Source: Anaerolineaceae bacterium (GTDB lineage Bacteria; Chloroflexota; Anaerolineae; Anaerolineales; Anaerolineaceae). Taken from it: DNA of 64,000 bases. The DNA lies in contig JAENYZ010000003.1 of NCBI GenBank assembly GCA_016841525.1, forward strand, positions 372,001-436,000, in the 5' to 3' direction. Below the pieces are notes generated by a model. The model ran no database searches. It was not told the DNA's origin and saw nothing but the letters and a program-made list of their open reading frames with translations. The position numbers were made by a program, and so were the translations under genes. Positions 54,369 to 64,000 of the stretch are shown here, in pieces; within the stretch, counting starts at the first letter, position 1, and every line of letters begins with the position of its first letter.

Positions 54369-55271
54369 ATGAAAGTATTAGTGACAGGCGGTACCAATGG
54401 AATGGGAAAAGGCGTCGCAAAAGTTTTAGCCGGAAGTGACAATCGTATCCATGAAATTATCATTTTGTGCAGGTCTGAAGAACGGGGCCAAGCTGCCATC
54501 AAAGAATTTGAAGAGAGCACTAAAAACAATAATATTTCTATGGTTTTATGTGATCTTACTAAACTTCAGGACGTTCGAAATGCAATCAAAGAGATTCGCA
54601 GTCAGCACGCTTTTCTGGACGGGATATTTATCAACGCCGGTTTGGGTTACGCTGCTGAGCGCGTTGAAACTGAAGATGGCATGGATCCGCATTTCCAGGT
54701 GAATTATTTATCTCAATTTATGCTGACTTTAAATTTGCTGGACTTGTTGGAGAAATCCGATAAGGGCGGAAGGGTGATCTTCAATGTAACTGAGGGGGGT
54801 GAAATTTTCTGGGACGACATGCAAATGAAGGAAAATTGGAGTTATGAAAATGGCATTCATCAAGCAATGCTCGCTAAAAGAATGTTTTGTGACCGTTTGC
54901 ACAATTTCTACAGGAAAATAGAAGATCCGAAGGTATCTTTTATTGGATTTGAAATAGCGAAGACTGTGTGGACCAATCAAATTAATATTATTCCACTCCC
55001 TATGAAAGTCATGGCTAATGTGATGAAGCTTTTTGGCACATTTATTTCAATTGAGGAATGCGGGAGGATCATGTCCCCGTTGTTCACGGAAAGCCAGGAA
55101 GAGAGTTTGAAGAAGTCTGGAAAATTTCTCACATGGAAAAAGAATCAGTTCATTGAGATTGAGCAAGGTAATGATGTGCTTGACAAAGAAAAGCAGGATA
55201 AACTCTGGAACATCAGCCTGGAATTGTGTAATGACGAAAAAACAACTCAAATTGCCGAGAGATTTGGATGA
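54369..55271 (+). CDS. SDR family protein lacking the YxxxK pair
   Basis: A 300-residue Rossmann protein. VTGGTNGMGKGVAKVL binds the dinucleotide and FINAGLGY is the NAG-type motif. Where SDR enzymes have a serine and YxxxK, this one has FNVTEGG and a GIHQAMLAKRMF segment with no tyrosine four before a lysine. It may have lost reductase activity, or use other residues. GGAG stands upstream of the ATG. Confidence 0.75.
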   Translation: MKVLVTGGTNGMGKGVAKVLAGSDNRIHEIIILCRSEERGQAAIKEFEESTKNNNISMVLCDLTKLQDVRNAIKEIRSQHAFLDGIFINAGLGYAAERVETEDGMDPHFQVNYLSQFMLTLNLLDLLEKSDKGGRVIFNVTEGGEIFWDDMQMKENWSYENGIHQAMLAKRMFCDRLHNFYRKIEDPKVSFIGFEIAKTVWTNQINIIPLPMKVMANVMKLFGTFISIEECGRIMSPLFTESQEESLKKSGKFLTWKKNQFIEIEQGNDVLDKEKQDKLWNISLELCNDEKTTQIAERFG

Positions 55272-55413
55272 ATCTGAATTTGTGGAAAATTTAGTACAGT
55301 GGTGGTGTAATATTTGCTTGGACCCGACGCACTTTGCTTACATGTTATGCAAACCCCTGGTATAAAATTATGCTCAGATAAACTATGGAACGTAAGCTAA
55401 CAGAAATTAGGCT

Positions 55414-55632
55414 GTTATACACTCGGTCATAGATTTGTATATCTCGTGGAACTTGCTGGGTTCAAGTGATATTATTTTAAGGGTGATTTCTACCAGTTGG
55501 AATTAATTTACCCTTTTTAAGGGATCAGAATTAGAAAAAGGAAAAGCCATAGACCCATCAAATAATTACGCTGTCGAAGCATATAAAAAATATTATGTCA
55601 ACCGCGATTATGAACAGGTTGATTTATGGCGC
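55414..55632. other. Open but startless region before methyltransferase-like gene
   Basis: From about 55507 the frame of the next gene is open and protein-like (DPSNNYAVEAYKKYYVNRDY) but holds no standard start. A faint tRNA-like match (CACTCGGTCATAG) at 55420 is too weak to call. Confidence 0.4.
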
Positions 55633-56187
55633 TTGTTAAGAGATGAATTTGGGATTTCGAAAGTCATTTATCCGGGCAGTTTTATTCAAATCTCCCCATC
55701 CTTCATTTTCTCCTATGTGGTTTATGTTGACTCTGATAAAAATGCGGTCAAGTTCTTCAAAAGTAATGCACTGGTTGAGATGATAAATGAACGGAAGGAA
55801 TATTCGGAAGACCCGGAGATTGCTTTTCACGGCATTGATTACAGCAATCTGATTGAAGACTATCACTCGAAATTCGACTTGCTGATTTCGCAATATGCCG
55901 GATTCATTTCCGGTGTTTGCAGGCCTTATTTGAGACCAAGCGGCTACCTGCTGGTCAATAACAGTCATGGCGATGCTGGAATGGCGTCACTCGATAGCGA
56001 TTACAAATTAATCTACGCTGTTCATAAAACGAAGGGGAAATACCGGCTGTCAAATTCTTCCCTGGACACGTACTTCATCCCAAAGAAGGACATCACGGTA
56101 ACAAAGGAATTATTATTGGATAGGAAAAAAGGGCTTGGGTATACCAAAACCGCTCCTCTCTACCTGTTTCAAAAAATGGCAAAATGA
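55633..56187 (+). CDS. Rossmann-like methyltransferase-type protein, 5' end uncertain
   Basis: A 184-residue frame from TTG. FIFSYVVYVDSDKNAVKFF looks like the second strand and acidic loop of a SAM methyltransferase, and YLRPSGYLLVNNSHGDAG like a later strand. The in-frame coding continues upstream to about 55507 without ATG, GTG or TTG, so the annotated start is a minimum and the gene may be 5'-truncated. Confidence 0.5.
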   Translation: MLRDEFGISKVIYPGSFIQISPSFIFSYVVYVDSDKNAVKFFKSNALVEMINERKEYSEDPEIAFHGIDYSNLIEDYHSKFDLLISQYAGFISGVCRPYLRPSGYLLVNNSHGDAGMASLDSDYKLIYAVHKTKGKYRLSNSSLDTYFIPKKDITVTKELLLDRKKGLGYTKTAPLYLFQKMAK

Positions 56188-56368
56188 GAATATCCGTTCA
56201 TTCTTACTTTGATTTACAATAAGTATGTGATCAGATGTCGTGCGGAACTGTCTAAAAGGTTTTCTGTATACGATCATCATAATAGAGTTACTCAAAAATT
56301 TATGCCAAAGACTGGTGTACAGGGTTCCTCTTGAGCTATATTTGTAAATAACGTAGGATTAATCCGTT

Positions 56369-57574
56369 ATGCTAAATTCAAATGTCCCCCTCCTGCTGAT
56401 CGAGCTTGGAATTGTTGTAATCGGCCTGGCGTTGATCGACCGCTTTTCCCGCCGGATCGGGATTTCTGCCATCCCCCTGTACCTGCTGGTGGGGCTTGCC
56501 TTTGGCACCGGCGGACTGGTGCCATTAAATTTCAGCACCGATTTTTTACACGTCGGTACTGAGATTGGCGTACTTTTGCTCCTTTTCACCCTCGGATTGG
56601 AATACACCGGGGAGCAGCTCAGTAGCGGTCTCAAATCGAGCCTGCCTGATGGATTGGTGGATTTCCTGCTTAACTTCCCGCCTGGCTTCCTGGTGGGTAT
56701 CCTGCTGGGGTGGGGTCCCCTGGCTGCCTGGGTATTGGGCGGCGTGACCTATATCTCATCATCCAGCATCATTGCCAGGATCCTCAGCGAGCAGGGGTGG
56801 CTCCATAACAGGGAAACACCCTCCATTATCAACATCCTGGTCTTCGAGGACCTGATCATGGCAATATTTCTGCCCCTCACGATCGTGCTCCTGGGCGGCG
56901 AAGGCTTAGGCCAGGCATCATTCCACATCCTGGCTGCTGTGATTGCGGTTGCCCTGTTCTTATTCATTGCCATCCGATACGGCAAATTCATCGGCCGCCT
57001 GGTTGCTCATGAATCGGACGAGGTGGTGTTGTTCTCGATATTGGGTTTGATCCTACTGGTGGCTGGCGCCGCGCAGCTCTTGCAAATCTCCGCGCCGGTG
57101 GGGGCATTCCTGGTTGGCGTTGCCCTGCAAGGGACCATCGCGGACAGGGCTCGCAAGATTCTCAGCCCGCTGCGTGACCTGTTTGCAGCGATCTTTTTCC
57201 TGTTCTTCGGCTTGCAAATCGACCCGGCGACCCTGCCAGCTGTTTTGCTGCCTGCGGTTGGCATGGCGTTGTTAACTGCCCTGACCAAGATCCTTTCCGG
57301 CTGGTGGTCCGCCCATCGCGCCGGCGCAGATAATTTGAGCTGCCTCCGGGCGGGTTCGATATTGGTGACTCATGGTGAGTTTTCAATCCTGATCGCCGGG
57401 ATGGGCGTTGCGGCAGGGCTTGACCCACAGCTTAACGCTCTTACCGCTGCCTATGTCCTGTCCCTTTCCATCCTTGGACCAATCCTCGCCCAATTGATCC
57501 AACCCTTAAGTTTGGTTTATAAAAAGACCATCAAGGGAAGAACGCCTGCTGAGAGCGGTCAGGGAAAATCTTAA
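56369..57574 (+). CDS. CPA2-type cation:proton antiporter
   Basis: A 401-residue protein with about twelve membrane helices. LLLLFTLGLEYT, the broken-helix region SSSSIIARILSEQGW and ILVFEDLIMAIFLP are KefB/CPA2 landmarks; SAPVGAFLVGVAL follows. No TrkA-N domain is attached, so it is a short form. It exchanges Na+ or K+ for protons at the membrane. Confidence 0.9.
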   Translation: MLNSNVPLLLIELGIVVIGLALIDRFSRRIGISAIPLYLLVGLAFGTGGLVPLNFSTDFLHVGTEIGVLLLLFTLGLEYTGEQLSSGLKSSLPDGLVDFLLNFPPGFLVGILLGWGPLAAWVLGGVTYISSSSIIARILSEQGWLHNRETPSIINILVFEDLIMAIFLPLTIVLLGGEGLGQASFHILAAVIAVALFLFIAIRYGKFIGRLVAHESDEVVLFSILGLILLVAGAAQLLQISAPVGAFLVGVALQGTIADRARKILSPLRDLFAAIFFLFFGLQIDPATLPAVLLPAVGMALLTALTKILSGWWSAHRAGADNLSCLRAGSILVTHGEFSILIAGMGVAAGLDPQLNALTAAYVLSLSILGPILAQLIQPLSLVYKKTIKGRTPAESGQGKS

Positions 57575-57876
57575 ATCCCAAAAACCTTTTTCAATCCAAC
57601 TTTTATAATCCATTGGGTAGTACCCCTTGACTTGCTTTGAACACTTATCAATAATCCTATAGAAGAAGCTTTAAAAAAACCAGATTAAGGATCCGTTTTC
57701 AGGGGATTCCGATGGATGCTGATCACTGTCTGCTATTTTTGTGGATGGTGTGCTCCAACCCAATCATTGTACAAAGGTTTTATACAAAGTACTGGATGTG
57801 TTAATATCCAGTTGATTGAACTTAAAGTCCTGATCAAATCAGCGATAAAAATATTCTCAATCCTGGAGAAACACAG
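57575..57876. other. Gene-free stretch
   Basis: No gene seen; probably the promoter region of the ATPase gene. Confidence 0.4.
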
Positions 57877-60573
57877 ATGGAAAAATTATTAAGTAGGCAT
57901 TGGCATCATATGCCAATCGATCAAATTAAAACAATGCTGTCGACAGATCTTTCGGAAGGTCTGGACGCTTTTGAAATAAACCAGCGCCAAGAGCGCTTTG
58001 GTCCCAACACCCTCACACCTCAAAAACGGAAAAGTCCGTTCCTGCGATTCTTATCCCAATTGAACGATCCCTTGATCTATGTGCTGCTGGGTTCAAGCAT
58101 CATTACCCTGTTCGTCAAAGGACCGGTCGACGCTGGCATCATCTTCCTGGTTGTGATGATCAATGCCCTAGTGGGATTTATCCAGGAATCACGGGCTGAA
58201 AATGCCATTGCTGCCCTGGCAAACAGCATGGTCGCTGAAGCAGTTGTGATACGTTCTGGCAAGAAACAACAAATTCAGGCTTCGGATTTGATCCCAGGGG
58301 ATATTGTATTGCTGAAATCGGGCGATAAAGTGCCTGCAGATATCCGGCTCTTTCAGAGTCGTGAACTCCAGGTGGCAGAAGCCGCCCTCACCGGCGAATC
58401 TCTGCCCGTGCAAAAGATCGGGGAAGATCCACTGCCGGTTGAAACACCTCTCAGCGACCGAAAGAACATGGTTTATGCCTCGACCCTGGTAACCTACGGT
58501 CAGGGGAGCGGGATGGTTGTTTCAACAGGAGATGGAACAGAAATTGGGCGAATATCAAAGCTAATAGCGGAAGTGGATGTTTTGGAAACGCCGCTGACCC
58601 GCAAGATCGGTGAATTCAGCCGGGTACTATTGTATGCCTTATTGGGCATCACGGCGATATCCTTCATCATCGGGATCCTCCGAGGTGATAACTTTGCCGA
58701 TACATTAACCACCAGCATTGCCTTAGCCGTCGCTTCAATTCCCGAGGGCTTGCCTGCGGCAGTGACAGTCACACTGGCAATCGGGGTAACCCGGATGGCA
58801 AAGCGTCGGGCAATTATCAGGAAACTGCCTGCGGTGGAAGCCCTGGGCAGTACCACTATTATCAGCACCGATAAAACCGGCACACTGACTCAAAACCAGA
58901 TGATGGTTAAGGAAATCTATGCGGGTGGGCATTTGTATCAGGTTGACGGTTCAGGTTACGAGCCAAAGGGTGAATTTCGCTCAATTGAAAATGAACTGCT
59001 TATGGACCTACCAAACGCGTTGTTGTCTACCCTCAAGTCAGGCGCTCTAGCCAACGACAGCCGCCTGTTATTGAGAGAGGATCGCTGGTCAATTGAGGGT
59101 GATCCTACAGAAGGTGCATTAATTGTTGCCGCAGCCAAAGCAGATCTTTCTGAAGCAGAGATGGCAGCTCAGTTTCCCAGGATTGACACCATCCCCTTTG
59201 AGTCAGAATACCAGTATATGGCGACATTGCATTTGGACTCCTCTGACAAAACTAAAACCGCCTTTATCAAAGGATCCCTTGAAGCGATCCTTGCCCGCTC
59301 AAAACAGTCCGTGGATTCGGAAGGGAATCTAATCCCAATGGATCTCAAAGCAGTTGAAACACTTGCTGCGAAAATGTCGCTAAAAGGACTCAGGGTTTTA
59401 GCCATTGCCGAAAAAAGGATGCCTGAAGTACAGAACAGCCTTGAACATACGGACATTGCTGAAGGGCTTACCTTTTTAGGTCTCCAGGGAATGCTTGACC
59501 CCCCGCGCTCAGAAGCTATCCAGGCTGTGCGGGTCAGCCAGGAGGCTGGCATCCGGGTCAGGATGATCACCGGTGACCATCCCCTGACAGCCAGGGCGAT
59601 TGCCGAACAGGTTGGCATTGCCCAGGCAGCAACTGTAATTACTGGAGTTGAACTTTCTAAGTTAAGTGATGCTGAACTGGTTAAGGTGGTTGATAAAACT
59701 GGTGTTTTTGCCAGAGTGACACCGGAGCAAAAATTACGCCTGGTTGAAGCGATGCAGGCCAATGGGGATGTGGTCGCCATGACCGGCGATGGCGTTAACG
59801 ATGCCCCTGCACTCAAACAAGCTGATATCGGTGTAGCAATGGGTATTACCGGAACTGATGTGTCCAAAGAAGCTGCGGATATGGTCCTGACGGATGATAA
59901 TTTTGCAACGATTGAAGCCGCCATTGAGGAAGGTCGGGGAATTTTTGACAACCTGATCAAGATCATTTCCTGGACATTGCCGACAAACATCGGCGAAGGG
60001 TTGATCATCCTGATTGCAATACTGCTTAATGAAATCCTGCCAATTTTGCCTGTCCAAATTCTTTGGATCAATATGGTCACGGTCACCTTGCTTGGCCTTG
60101 TACTTGGTTTAGAGCCGATTGAGCCGGGTATCATGCAGCGGCCGCCGCGTGACCCCGATACGCCAATACTTTCGAAGGTCCTCATACGTCGAATCATCCT
60201 GGTAGGTATTTTGATTTTGATTGGCGCATTTGGATTATTCGAATGGGAGATTCTGCGTGGGCAGCCTCTGGAGGTAGCCCGGACTGTTGCAGTCAATATG
60301 GTGATCTTCATTGAGATTTTTTATCTCTTGAACAGCCGGTCCCTGGAATATTCGCCCTTTAAGATCGGCTTTTTTAAGAACCGATGGTTGTGGTTCGGAA
60401 TCGGCGGGATGGTCCTGCTCCAGGTCCTGTTCACCTATGCCCCTTTTATGCAGTCAATATTCAGCACCGGACCGCTGGGATTTGATGAGTGGTGGCGGAT
60501 ACTTGCCTTCAGCATCGCCAGCTTCTTGATCGTTGAATTTGAAAAATGGCTGTCGAACAGGAGTGCAAATTAA
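57877..60573 (+). CDS. P2-type cation-transporting ATPase
   Basis: An 898-residue P-type ATPase. Actuator TGES, phosphorylation motif DKTGTLTQNQM, hinge MITGDHPLTARAIAEQ and GDGVNDAPALKQADIGVAMG are all present; SIPEGLPAAV in membrane helix 4 is typical of calcium/sodium-type P2 pumps. Ten membrane helices. It pumps Ca2+ or a similar ion out of the cell. CTGGAGAA precedes the ATG. Confidence 0.93.
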   Translation: MEKLLSRHWHHMPIDQIKTMLSTDLSEGLDAFEINQRQERFGPNTLTPQKRKSPFLRFLSQLNDPLIYVLLGSSIITLFVKGPVDAGIIFLVVMINALVGFIQESRAENAIAALANSMVAEAVVIRSGKKQQIQASDLIPGDIVLLKSGDKVPADIRLFQSRELQVAEAALTGESLPVQKIGEDPLPVETPLSDRKNMVYASTLVTYGQGSGMVVSTGDGTEIGRISKLIAEVDVLETPLTRKIGEFSRVLLYALLGITAISFIIGILRGDNFADTLTTSIALAVASIPEGLPAAVTVTLAIGVTRMAKRRAIIRKLPAVEALGSTTIISTDKTGTLTQNQMMVKEIYAGGHLYQVDGSGYEPKGEFRSIENELLMDLPNALLSTLKSGALANDSRLLLREDRWSIEGDPTEGALIVAAAKADLSEAEMAAQFPRIDTIPFESEYQYMATLHLDSSDKTKTAFIKGSLEAILARSKQSVDSEGNLIPMDLKAVETLAAKMSLKGLRVLAIAEKRMPEVQNSLEHTDIAEGLTFLGLQGMLDPPRSEAIQAVRVSQEAGIRVRMITGDHPLTARAIAEQVGIAQAATVITGVELSKLSDAELVKVVDKTGVFARVTPEQKLRLVEAMQANGDVVAMTGDGVNDAPALKQADIGVAMGITGTDVSKEAADMVLTDDNFATIEAAIEEGRGIFDNLIKIISWTLPTNIGEGLIILIAILLNEILPILPVQILWINMVTVTLLGLVLGLEPIEPGIMQRPPRDPDTPILSKVLIRRIILVGILILIGAFGLFEWEILRGQPLEVARTVAVNMVIFIEIFYLLNSRSLEYSPFKIGFFKNRWLWFGIGGMVLLQVLFTYAPFMQSIFSTGPLGFDEWWRILAFSIASFLIVEFEKWLSNRSAN

Positions 60574-60770
60574 GAAATTGTCCTTATTCCCTGATAAATC
60601 ATGTTGACCTAAATCAGGATGTGTCAATGATTGGTGGCGTATAAACCTAATTTCAATCCATGGGAGAAGCATAGGATATGTGATAGTTGATTAAGTAATT
60701 TGTAATTCTATTCTCTGCTAGCTCTCGATTCTTCGTGTTTGTTTCTTAATTGAATCATTTTGATTTGTTA

Positions 60771-61343
60771 TCACACGAGATATACAATTTGATATGCTTC
60801 CCAGGCGTTGGCTGCTAATAACAACAATATTGCTGCAACAAAGCCTACCCAATCAATGTCTTGTGAAAATGTCGGTTTTGGTTTGATCTCTTCTGATTTA
60901 GGCGGGATAAAAGACAATACCCGGTAAGCAGAAATCCTATGGGTTGATGCTGCCATCAGGATAAATGCGATCATTTCGTAAATTCCCGACCGCTTGAAAA
61001 CAGCGAAAGAGGGTGCCATCTTTTCAGGTAAGGGAATGGCAAATGAATTGGTGCCCAGCAAAATCGCGTAGAGGATCACAAAATAGAGTGGGATCAGGTA
61101 GCCTAATGGAAAACAACCTACTTTGAAAATCCAATTTGCTGCAATGATCAGAACCATTGCAAAGAACAAGTTGTATGCTGCGATCCTGATGAATTCCACG
61201 AAAAAGCTTTTGGCTGCTTGATCGCCAACAATCACAGTTGCTGTTTTACCCCTGATGATCCCTTCTGGCAGGAAGAGATAACTGGCTGTCCAAACAATCA
61301 AAAAAATTAGGGTTGAAACGCCCATGTAGGACAGGAAACGCAC
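60771..61343 (-). CDS. Hypothetical membrane protein
   Basis: A 190-residue protein with five or six membrane helices, including GYLIPLYFVILYAILLGTNSFAIPLP, and a charged loop SEEIKPKPTFSQD near the end. Loosely resembles SpoIIM-like membrane proteins; not certain. The GTG start has no clear ribosome site and the frame is open 27 nt further up. Confidence 0.6.
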   Translation of the reverse strand: MRFLSYMGVSTLIFLIVWTASYLFLPEGIIRGKTATVIVGDQAAKSFFVEFIRIAAYNLFFAMVLIIAANWIFKVGCFPLGYLIPLYFVILYAILLGTNSFAIPLPEKMAPSFAVFKRSGIYEMIAFILMAASTHRISAYRVLSFIPPKSEEIKPKPTFSQDIDWVGFVAAILLLLAANAWEAYQIVYLV

Positions 61344-61468
61344 CCACAGCTTTTTATGGCACAGGTATTAGGTCATTTAGCTTCTCCTTTTGTGATATTT
61401 GATTTATCTTACCTGAATTTTTAAGGTGTAACTATCTGTATCATGCCACCTATGAAAAATTCTTTGGA

Positions 61469-61849
61469 TTATTTCTCGAATTTGATGAATAAGGGTATGG
61501 CTGCAATTACAATCACCAAAGTGATCCCCATCGGGATGGACTGGATCGGATCGTTGAGGACCGTCCAACCCATGGAATTGATTGCAGAATAGGTGAACAT
61601 GCCCATTCCAAACAACGTCAACCCATTTCCCCAGGGCTTGTTTCGCCAGGTGCCGATCACACCGATCAGGGTGACAACGGCCATCAATGATTCTGCCACC
61701 AGGTGAAAGATTGGCAAAGAGGTTTCTTGAGAACCAACAAACACACCTTCAGGGAATGCTCCACCTGCGAGGTTCATCCCCCAGATGATGAATACCCCCA
61801 GGCTGGCGATGACCAGCAAAATTAAGACAGCTTTTTTGAATTTTTTCAT
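61469..61849 (-). CDS. Hypothetical four-helix membrane protein
   Basis: A 126-residue protein with four membrane helices and short loops, opening KKFKKAVLILLVIASLG. GGTGG precedes the ATG. I do not recognise the family. A long perfect hairpin lies 76 nt upstream. Confidence 0.65.
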   Translation of the reverse strand: MKKFKKAVLILLVIASLGVFIIWGMNLAGGAFPEGVFVGSQETSLPIFHLVAESLMAVVTLIGVIGTWRNKPWGNGLTLFGMGMFTYSAINSMGWTVLNDPIQSIPMGITLVIVIAAIPLFIKFEK

Positions 61850-61924
61850 CGAACCACCTTATTCATATTTGATAAATACAATAAATTGCGGTCATAAATC
61901 GGTTTGTTTTGCCAGGAGGACTCA

Positions 61925-61955
61925 AAGGATAAAATTGAATTACAATTTTATCCTT
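61925..61955. promoter_or_regulatory. Long perfect hairpin/dyad
   Basis: AAGGATAAAATTG (61925-61937) and CAATTTTATCCTT (61943-61955) form a perfect 13-bp dyad with a 5-nt centre, upstream of the minus-strand membrane protein gene. It could be an operator or a transcription stop. The remaining 61956-62273 shows no gene. Confidence 0.55.
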
Positions 61956-62273
61956 AATTCTATGATAATTATTTCTGCCATTTTCCTCAAGGCTTCCTGG
62001 CTTTCCGGTAAAAAAGTAAGTTGTGCTTCCCGGAAAGATTAAAATTCAGGATGAATTAATACCTATTATATTATTCACATTCTTAAGGCGTATCGCTGGT
62101 TTATTCTTCTAATCACTTATTTTGAGAAGGCTTGGGGAGAGAAAACTGAAGGGAAAAGTTTTCTAAGTTATTACAGTATTGAAGGTGTAGCTTTTTGGAC
62201 ATTGAATTCCATTTGTTGAATTGCTATACTTGATGCATACCATAGGTCTTCCAAATAAGAAAAGTAGATTGCG

Positions 62274-62657
62274 ATGAAACTCAAGCATCTTTTTTTGATT
62301 AACCTTTTTGTTGCAGTTCCAATCGGTTTATCCTGCGTGCTTATTCCAGGTTGGGCTATCAGATTGTATGGGATGATCCCTGACGAGGGAAAAATATGGG
62401 TCACACGCCTGGTTGGGGGTGCCATACTAGGGTATGCCACGTTGATGTGGTTTGGTCGAAAAAGCGGCTCATATAAAACAAGAAGAGCCATAGCGCTTGC
62501 CCTGTTCATCCAGGATATTGTGGGTTTTGCGGGATCTCTGGAAATTCAGCTCTCTGGAAAAATCAATTTTCTCGGCTGGCCGCTCAATGTCCTGACCTAC
62601 GGACTTCTTGCCCTTGGGTATGGCTATTTCTACTTTATTAATCCGGGAAAATGCTGA
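62274..62657 (+). CDS. Hypothetical four-helix membrane protein
   Basis: A 127-residue protein with four membrane helices (about 6-28, 45-62, 72-90, 98-122). GGAILGYATLMWFGR and GWPLNVLTYGLLALGYGYFYF mark helices 2 and 4. Plus strand, on its own. Function unknown. Confidence 0.65.
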   Translation: MKLKHLFLINLFVAVPIGLSCVLIPGWAIRLYGMIPDEGKIWVTRLVGGAILGYATLMWFGRKSGSYKTRRAIALALFIQDIVGFAGSLEIQLSGKINFLGWPLNVLTYGLLALGYGYFYFINPGKC

Positions 62658-62733
62658 TAGGCAGTAAATGGACAATTCTTAATCATAGTGTCCTTATAAA
62701 CCGCTTTTCTTGTCACTCTCCATTAATTGGCTT

Positions 62734-63564
62734 CTACTGAATAACCCGGCTTTTTCTCCCAATATAAAGTAAGTGACGGGAAGCCCCGACGATAGAGGGC
62801 TCCACGCTTATCTCATAGAGCAAATCAAGCCAAAGCCGCCGTCTTTCTCCTTCCAGTTTATTGTATCTTTCGTCGTCATCGTTGGCAGAAATGGCGGGTT
62901 CCATGCCAACCAGATTGATGGTTTCGAAGCCAATGTCCTCATGCAAAGGGGCAATCTCATTGATAGTAGCACCATAGGCTCGAAAACCACCCTGTTCCCA
63001 ATCTGGATGATCCCTCCCCTCATCCAGCACATATCTAATTTGATCTTTAAATTCAATCGCTTTTGGGAAATTTTTTAGAATATTTCCCCAGATACCAAAA
63101 CGGCTGATAAGGGATGAAAAGATCATACCGTCCGGACCCAGGTGGGCATAGGCTTCTCTAACAGCCATCCGACGATCGCTTTCCAGTACCAAATGATAGA
63201 GCGGCCCCATCAACAGGACGGCATCATATTCCTTATCAGGCACATCACTTAAGTCACGGGCATCGCCGAGGATATATTTTGCACGATCCTGGCGCCCTGC
63301 TTCTGCCAGATATTCCCGGCAGGCATCAAGATTCGCCCTGGAAATTTCAACGACTGTCACGGTGTAACCTCTTTGCACCAAGCCCAGGGTATAGCGCCCC
63401 GTTCCTGCGCCAATTTCCAGGATCTCCCCTGAAGGCGGTAGGTATGCCTCCAGGAAGCGCCAGGTCAGGTCATATTCAAGTTGATGCTCTTCCAGGCGGC
63501 GGTGTTCTTCTTGCGCGTTTTTATCGTAATAGGCTGCGATGTCGCTGATGTCATCTCTCTTCAT
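62734..63564 (-). CDS. Class I SAM-dependent methyltransferase
   Basis: A 276-residue protein. Motif I is ILEIGAGTGRYTLGL (about 46-60), then VTVVEISRANL and DAVLLMGPLYHLV as motifs II-IV. Substrate unknown. It overlaps the paralogue upstream by 4 nt; the two share the C-terminal halves closely (IVGASRHLLYIGRK). Confidence 0.9.
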   Translation of the reverse strand: MKRDDISDIAAYYDKNAQEEHRRLEEHQLEYDLTWRFLEAYLPPSGEILEIGAGTGRYTLGLVQRGYTVTVVEISRANLDACREYLAEAGRQDRAKYILGDARDLSDVPDKEYDAVLLMGPLYHLVLESDRRMAVREAYAHLGPDGMIFSSLISRFGIWGNILKNFPKAIEFKDQIRYVLDEGRDHPDWEQGGFRAYGATINEIAPLHEDIGFETINLVGMEPAISANDDDERYNKLEGERRRLWLDLLYEISVEPSIVGASRHLLYIGRKSRVIQ

Positions 63565-64000
63565 TGTTTCCTCCCGATATACAATAAGTGCTGCGAGGCA
63601 CCCACGATAGAAGCTTCACCGCTGATTTTATAGAATAAATCCAGCCATAAGCGCCGTCTTTTACCTTTCAGCACATTAAAGCTTTCATCATCGGACGAAA
63701 TGCAGGGTTCCACCCCGACAAGCTTGATGGTTTCAAAGCCAATGCCTTCGTGCAGGGGAATGATCTCTTCTACCCTGGCAAAATACGCCCGAAAGCCGCC
63801 CTTCGGCCAATCCTCTTTATCCCTTCCCCTGGTCAGCACAGCAATCACCTGCTCCTGGTCGTCGACGCTCTCCGGCATATATTTCAGTATTTCACCTAAA
63901 ATGCCGTAACGGCTGATAAACGCTGAAAATATCACACCACCCGGGCGCAGTCGGTCAAAGGCTTCCCACAGCGCCATTTGCCGGTCGCTTTCCTCCACCA
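63561..64000 (-). CDS. Class I SAM-dependent methyltransferase, C-terminal part
   Basis: Partial gene whose 5' end lies beyond the window. The visible 146 residues align along their length with the C-terminal half of the next protein (ESDRQMALWEAF versus ESDRRMAVREAY; IVGASQHLLYIGRK at the end). The SAM-binding motif I would be outside the window. Confidence 0.85.
   Translation of the reverse strand, partial: VEESDRQMALWEAFDRLRPGGVIFSAFISRYGILGEILKYMPESVDDQEQVIAVLTRGRDKEDWPKGGFRAYFARVEEIIPLHEGIGFETIKLVGVEPCISSDDESFNVLKGKRRRLWLDLFYKISGEASIVGASQHLLYIGRKQ

Noticed and set aside
55414-55440. Seventh tRNA 3' copy
   Set aside because: Only about a dozen scattered matches and no acceptor end; within chance for an AT-rich region.
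59169-60311. 380-codon open frame opposite the P-type ATPase gene
   Set aside because: Same antisense effect; low-complexity Ser/Ile-rich translation.

Overview
The window reads as a chromosome segment of an anaerobic or microaerobic bacterium, most likely Chloroflexota of the Anaerolineae type. This is an inference from gene content and style (fasciclin repeats, a bactofilin, a large secreted beta-helix protein, a flavodiiron protein, REP-like palindromes); no rRNA is present to settle it.

Layout. 1-6196: tail of a fasciclin-domain protein, an Rrf2 regulator with its own palindrome, a cytochrome c maturation block (CcmI-like, ccmA, ccmB, ccmC, ccmD) and dnaK. 6968-17562, all minus strand: a nucleobase/amino-acid catabolic block. 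It starts at a strong promoter with two perfect palindromic operators (16004-16058) in front of an 8-oxoguanine deaminase, then a GntR/UTRA regulator, two carbamoyltransferases (aspartate type and YgeW type), carbamate kinase, a threonine-synthase-type enzyme, a family 2 glycosyltransferase and a large fold-II PLP enzyme. A reduced PyrD/PyrK-like pair lies just upstream. 17543-26503, minus strand: a REP-associated transposase carrying a REP-like palindrome inside its own frame, proS, bactofilin, an unusual lipoyl-domain/NeuD-type acyltransferase fusion with its E1-alpha and E1-beta partners, a DNA glycosylase, a sugar epimerase and a GDPD-like protein. 26877-32087: class II aldolase plus flavodiiron protein, glnS, and L-lactate dehydrogenase.

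32598-47740 is an accessory zone anchored on a tRNA-Met gene. A 22-bp stretch of the tRNA 3' half is repeated exactly at 37992-38013. Between the copies lie an AT-rich three-gene cassette headed by a TIGR04255-like protein, a truncated tyrosine integrase, and a defence-like set (XRE regulator, membrane coiled-coil protein, EVE-like/HNH nuclease, GIY-YIG protein). Four more decayed copies of the tRNA 3' end (43414, 44767, 46136, 47453) bracket modules of one or two genes. Three of them share an inserted TGCCC...AGGG block. This points to repeated integration at one tRNA.

47836-56187 is a patchwork of flavodoxins, CPBP proteases, DinB, a beta-helix exoprotein, an odd SDR and several broken genes. 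56369-64000 returns to longer genes: a CPA2 antiporter, a P2-type cation ATPase, small membrane proteins and two tandem methyltransferases, the last running off the window.

All assignments are by eye from sequence motifs; no similarity search was possible.
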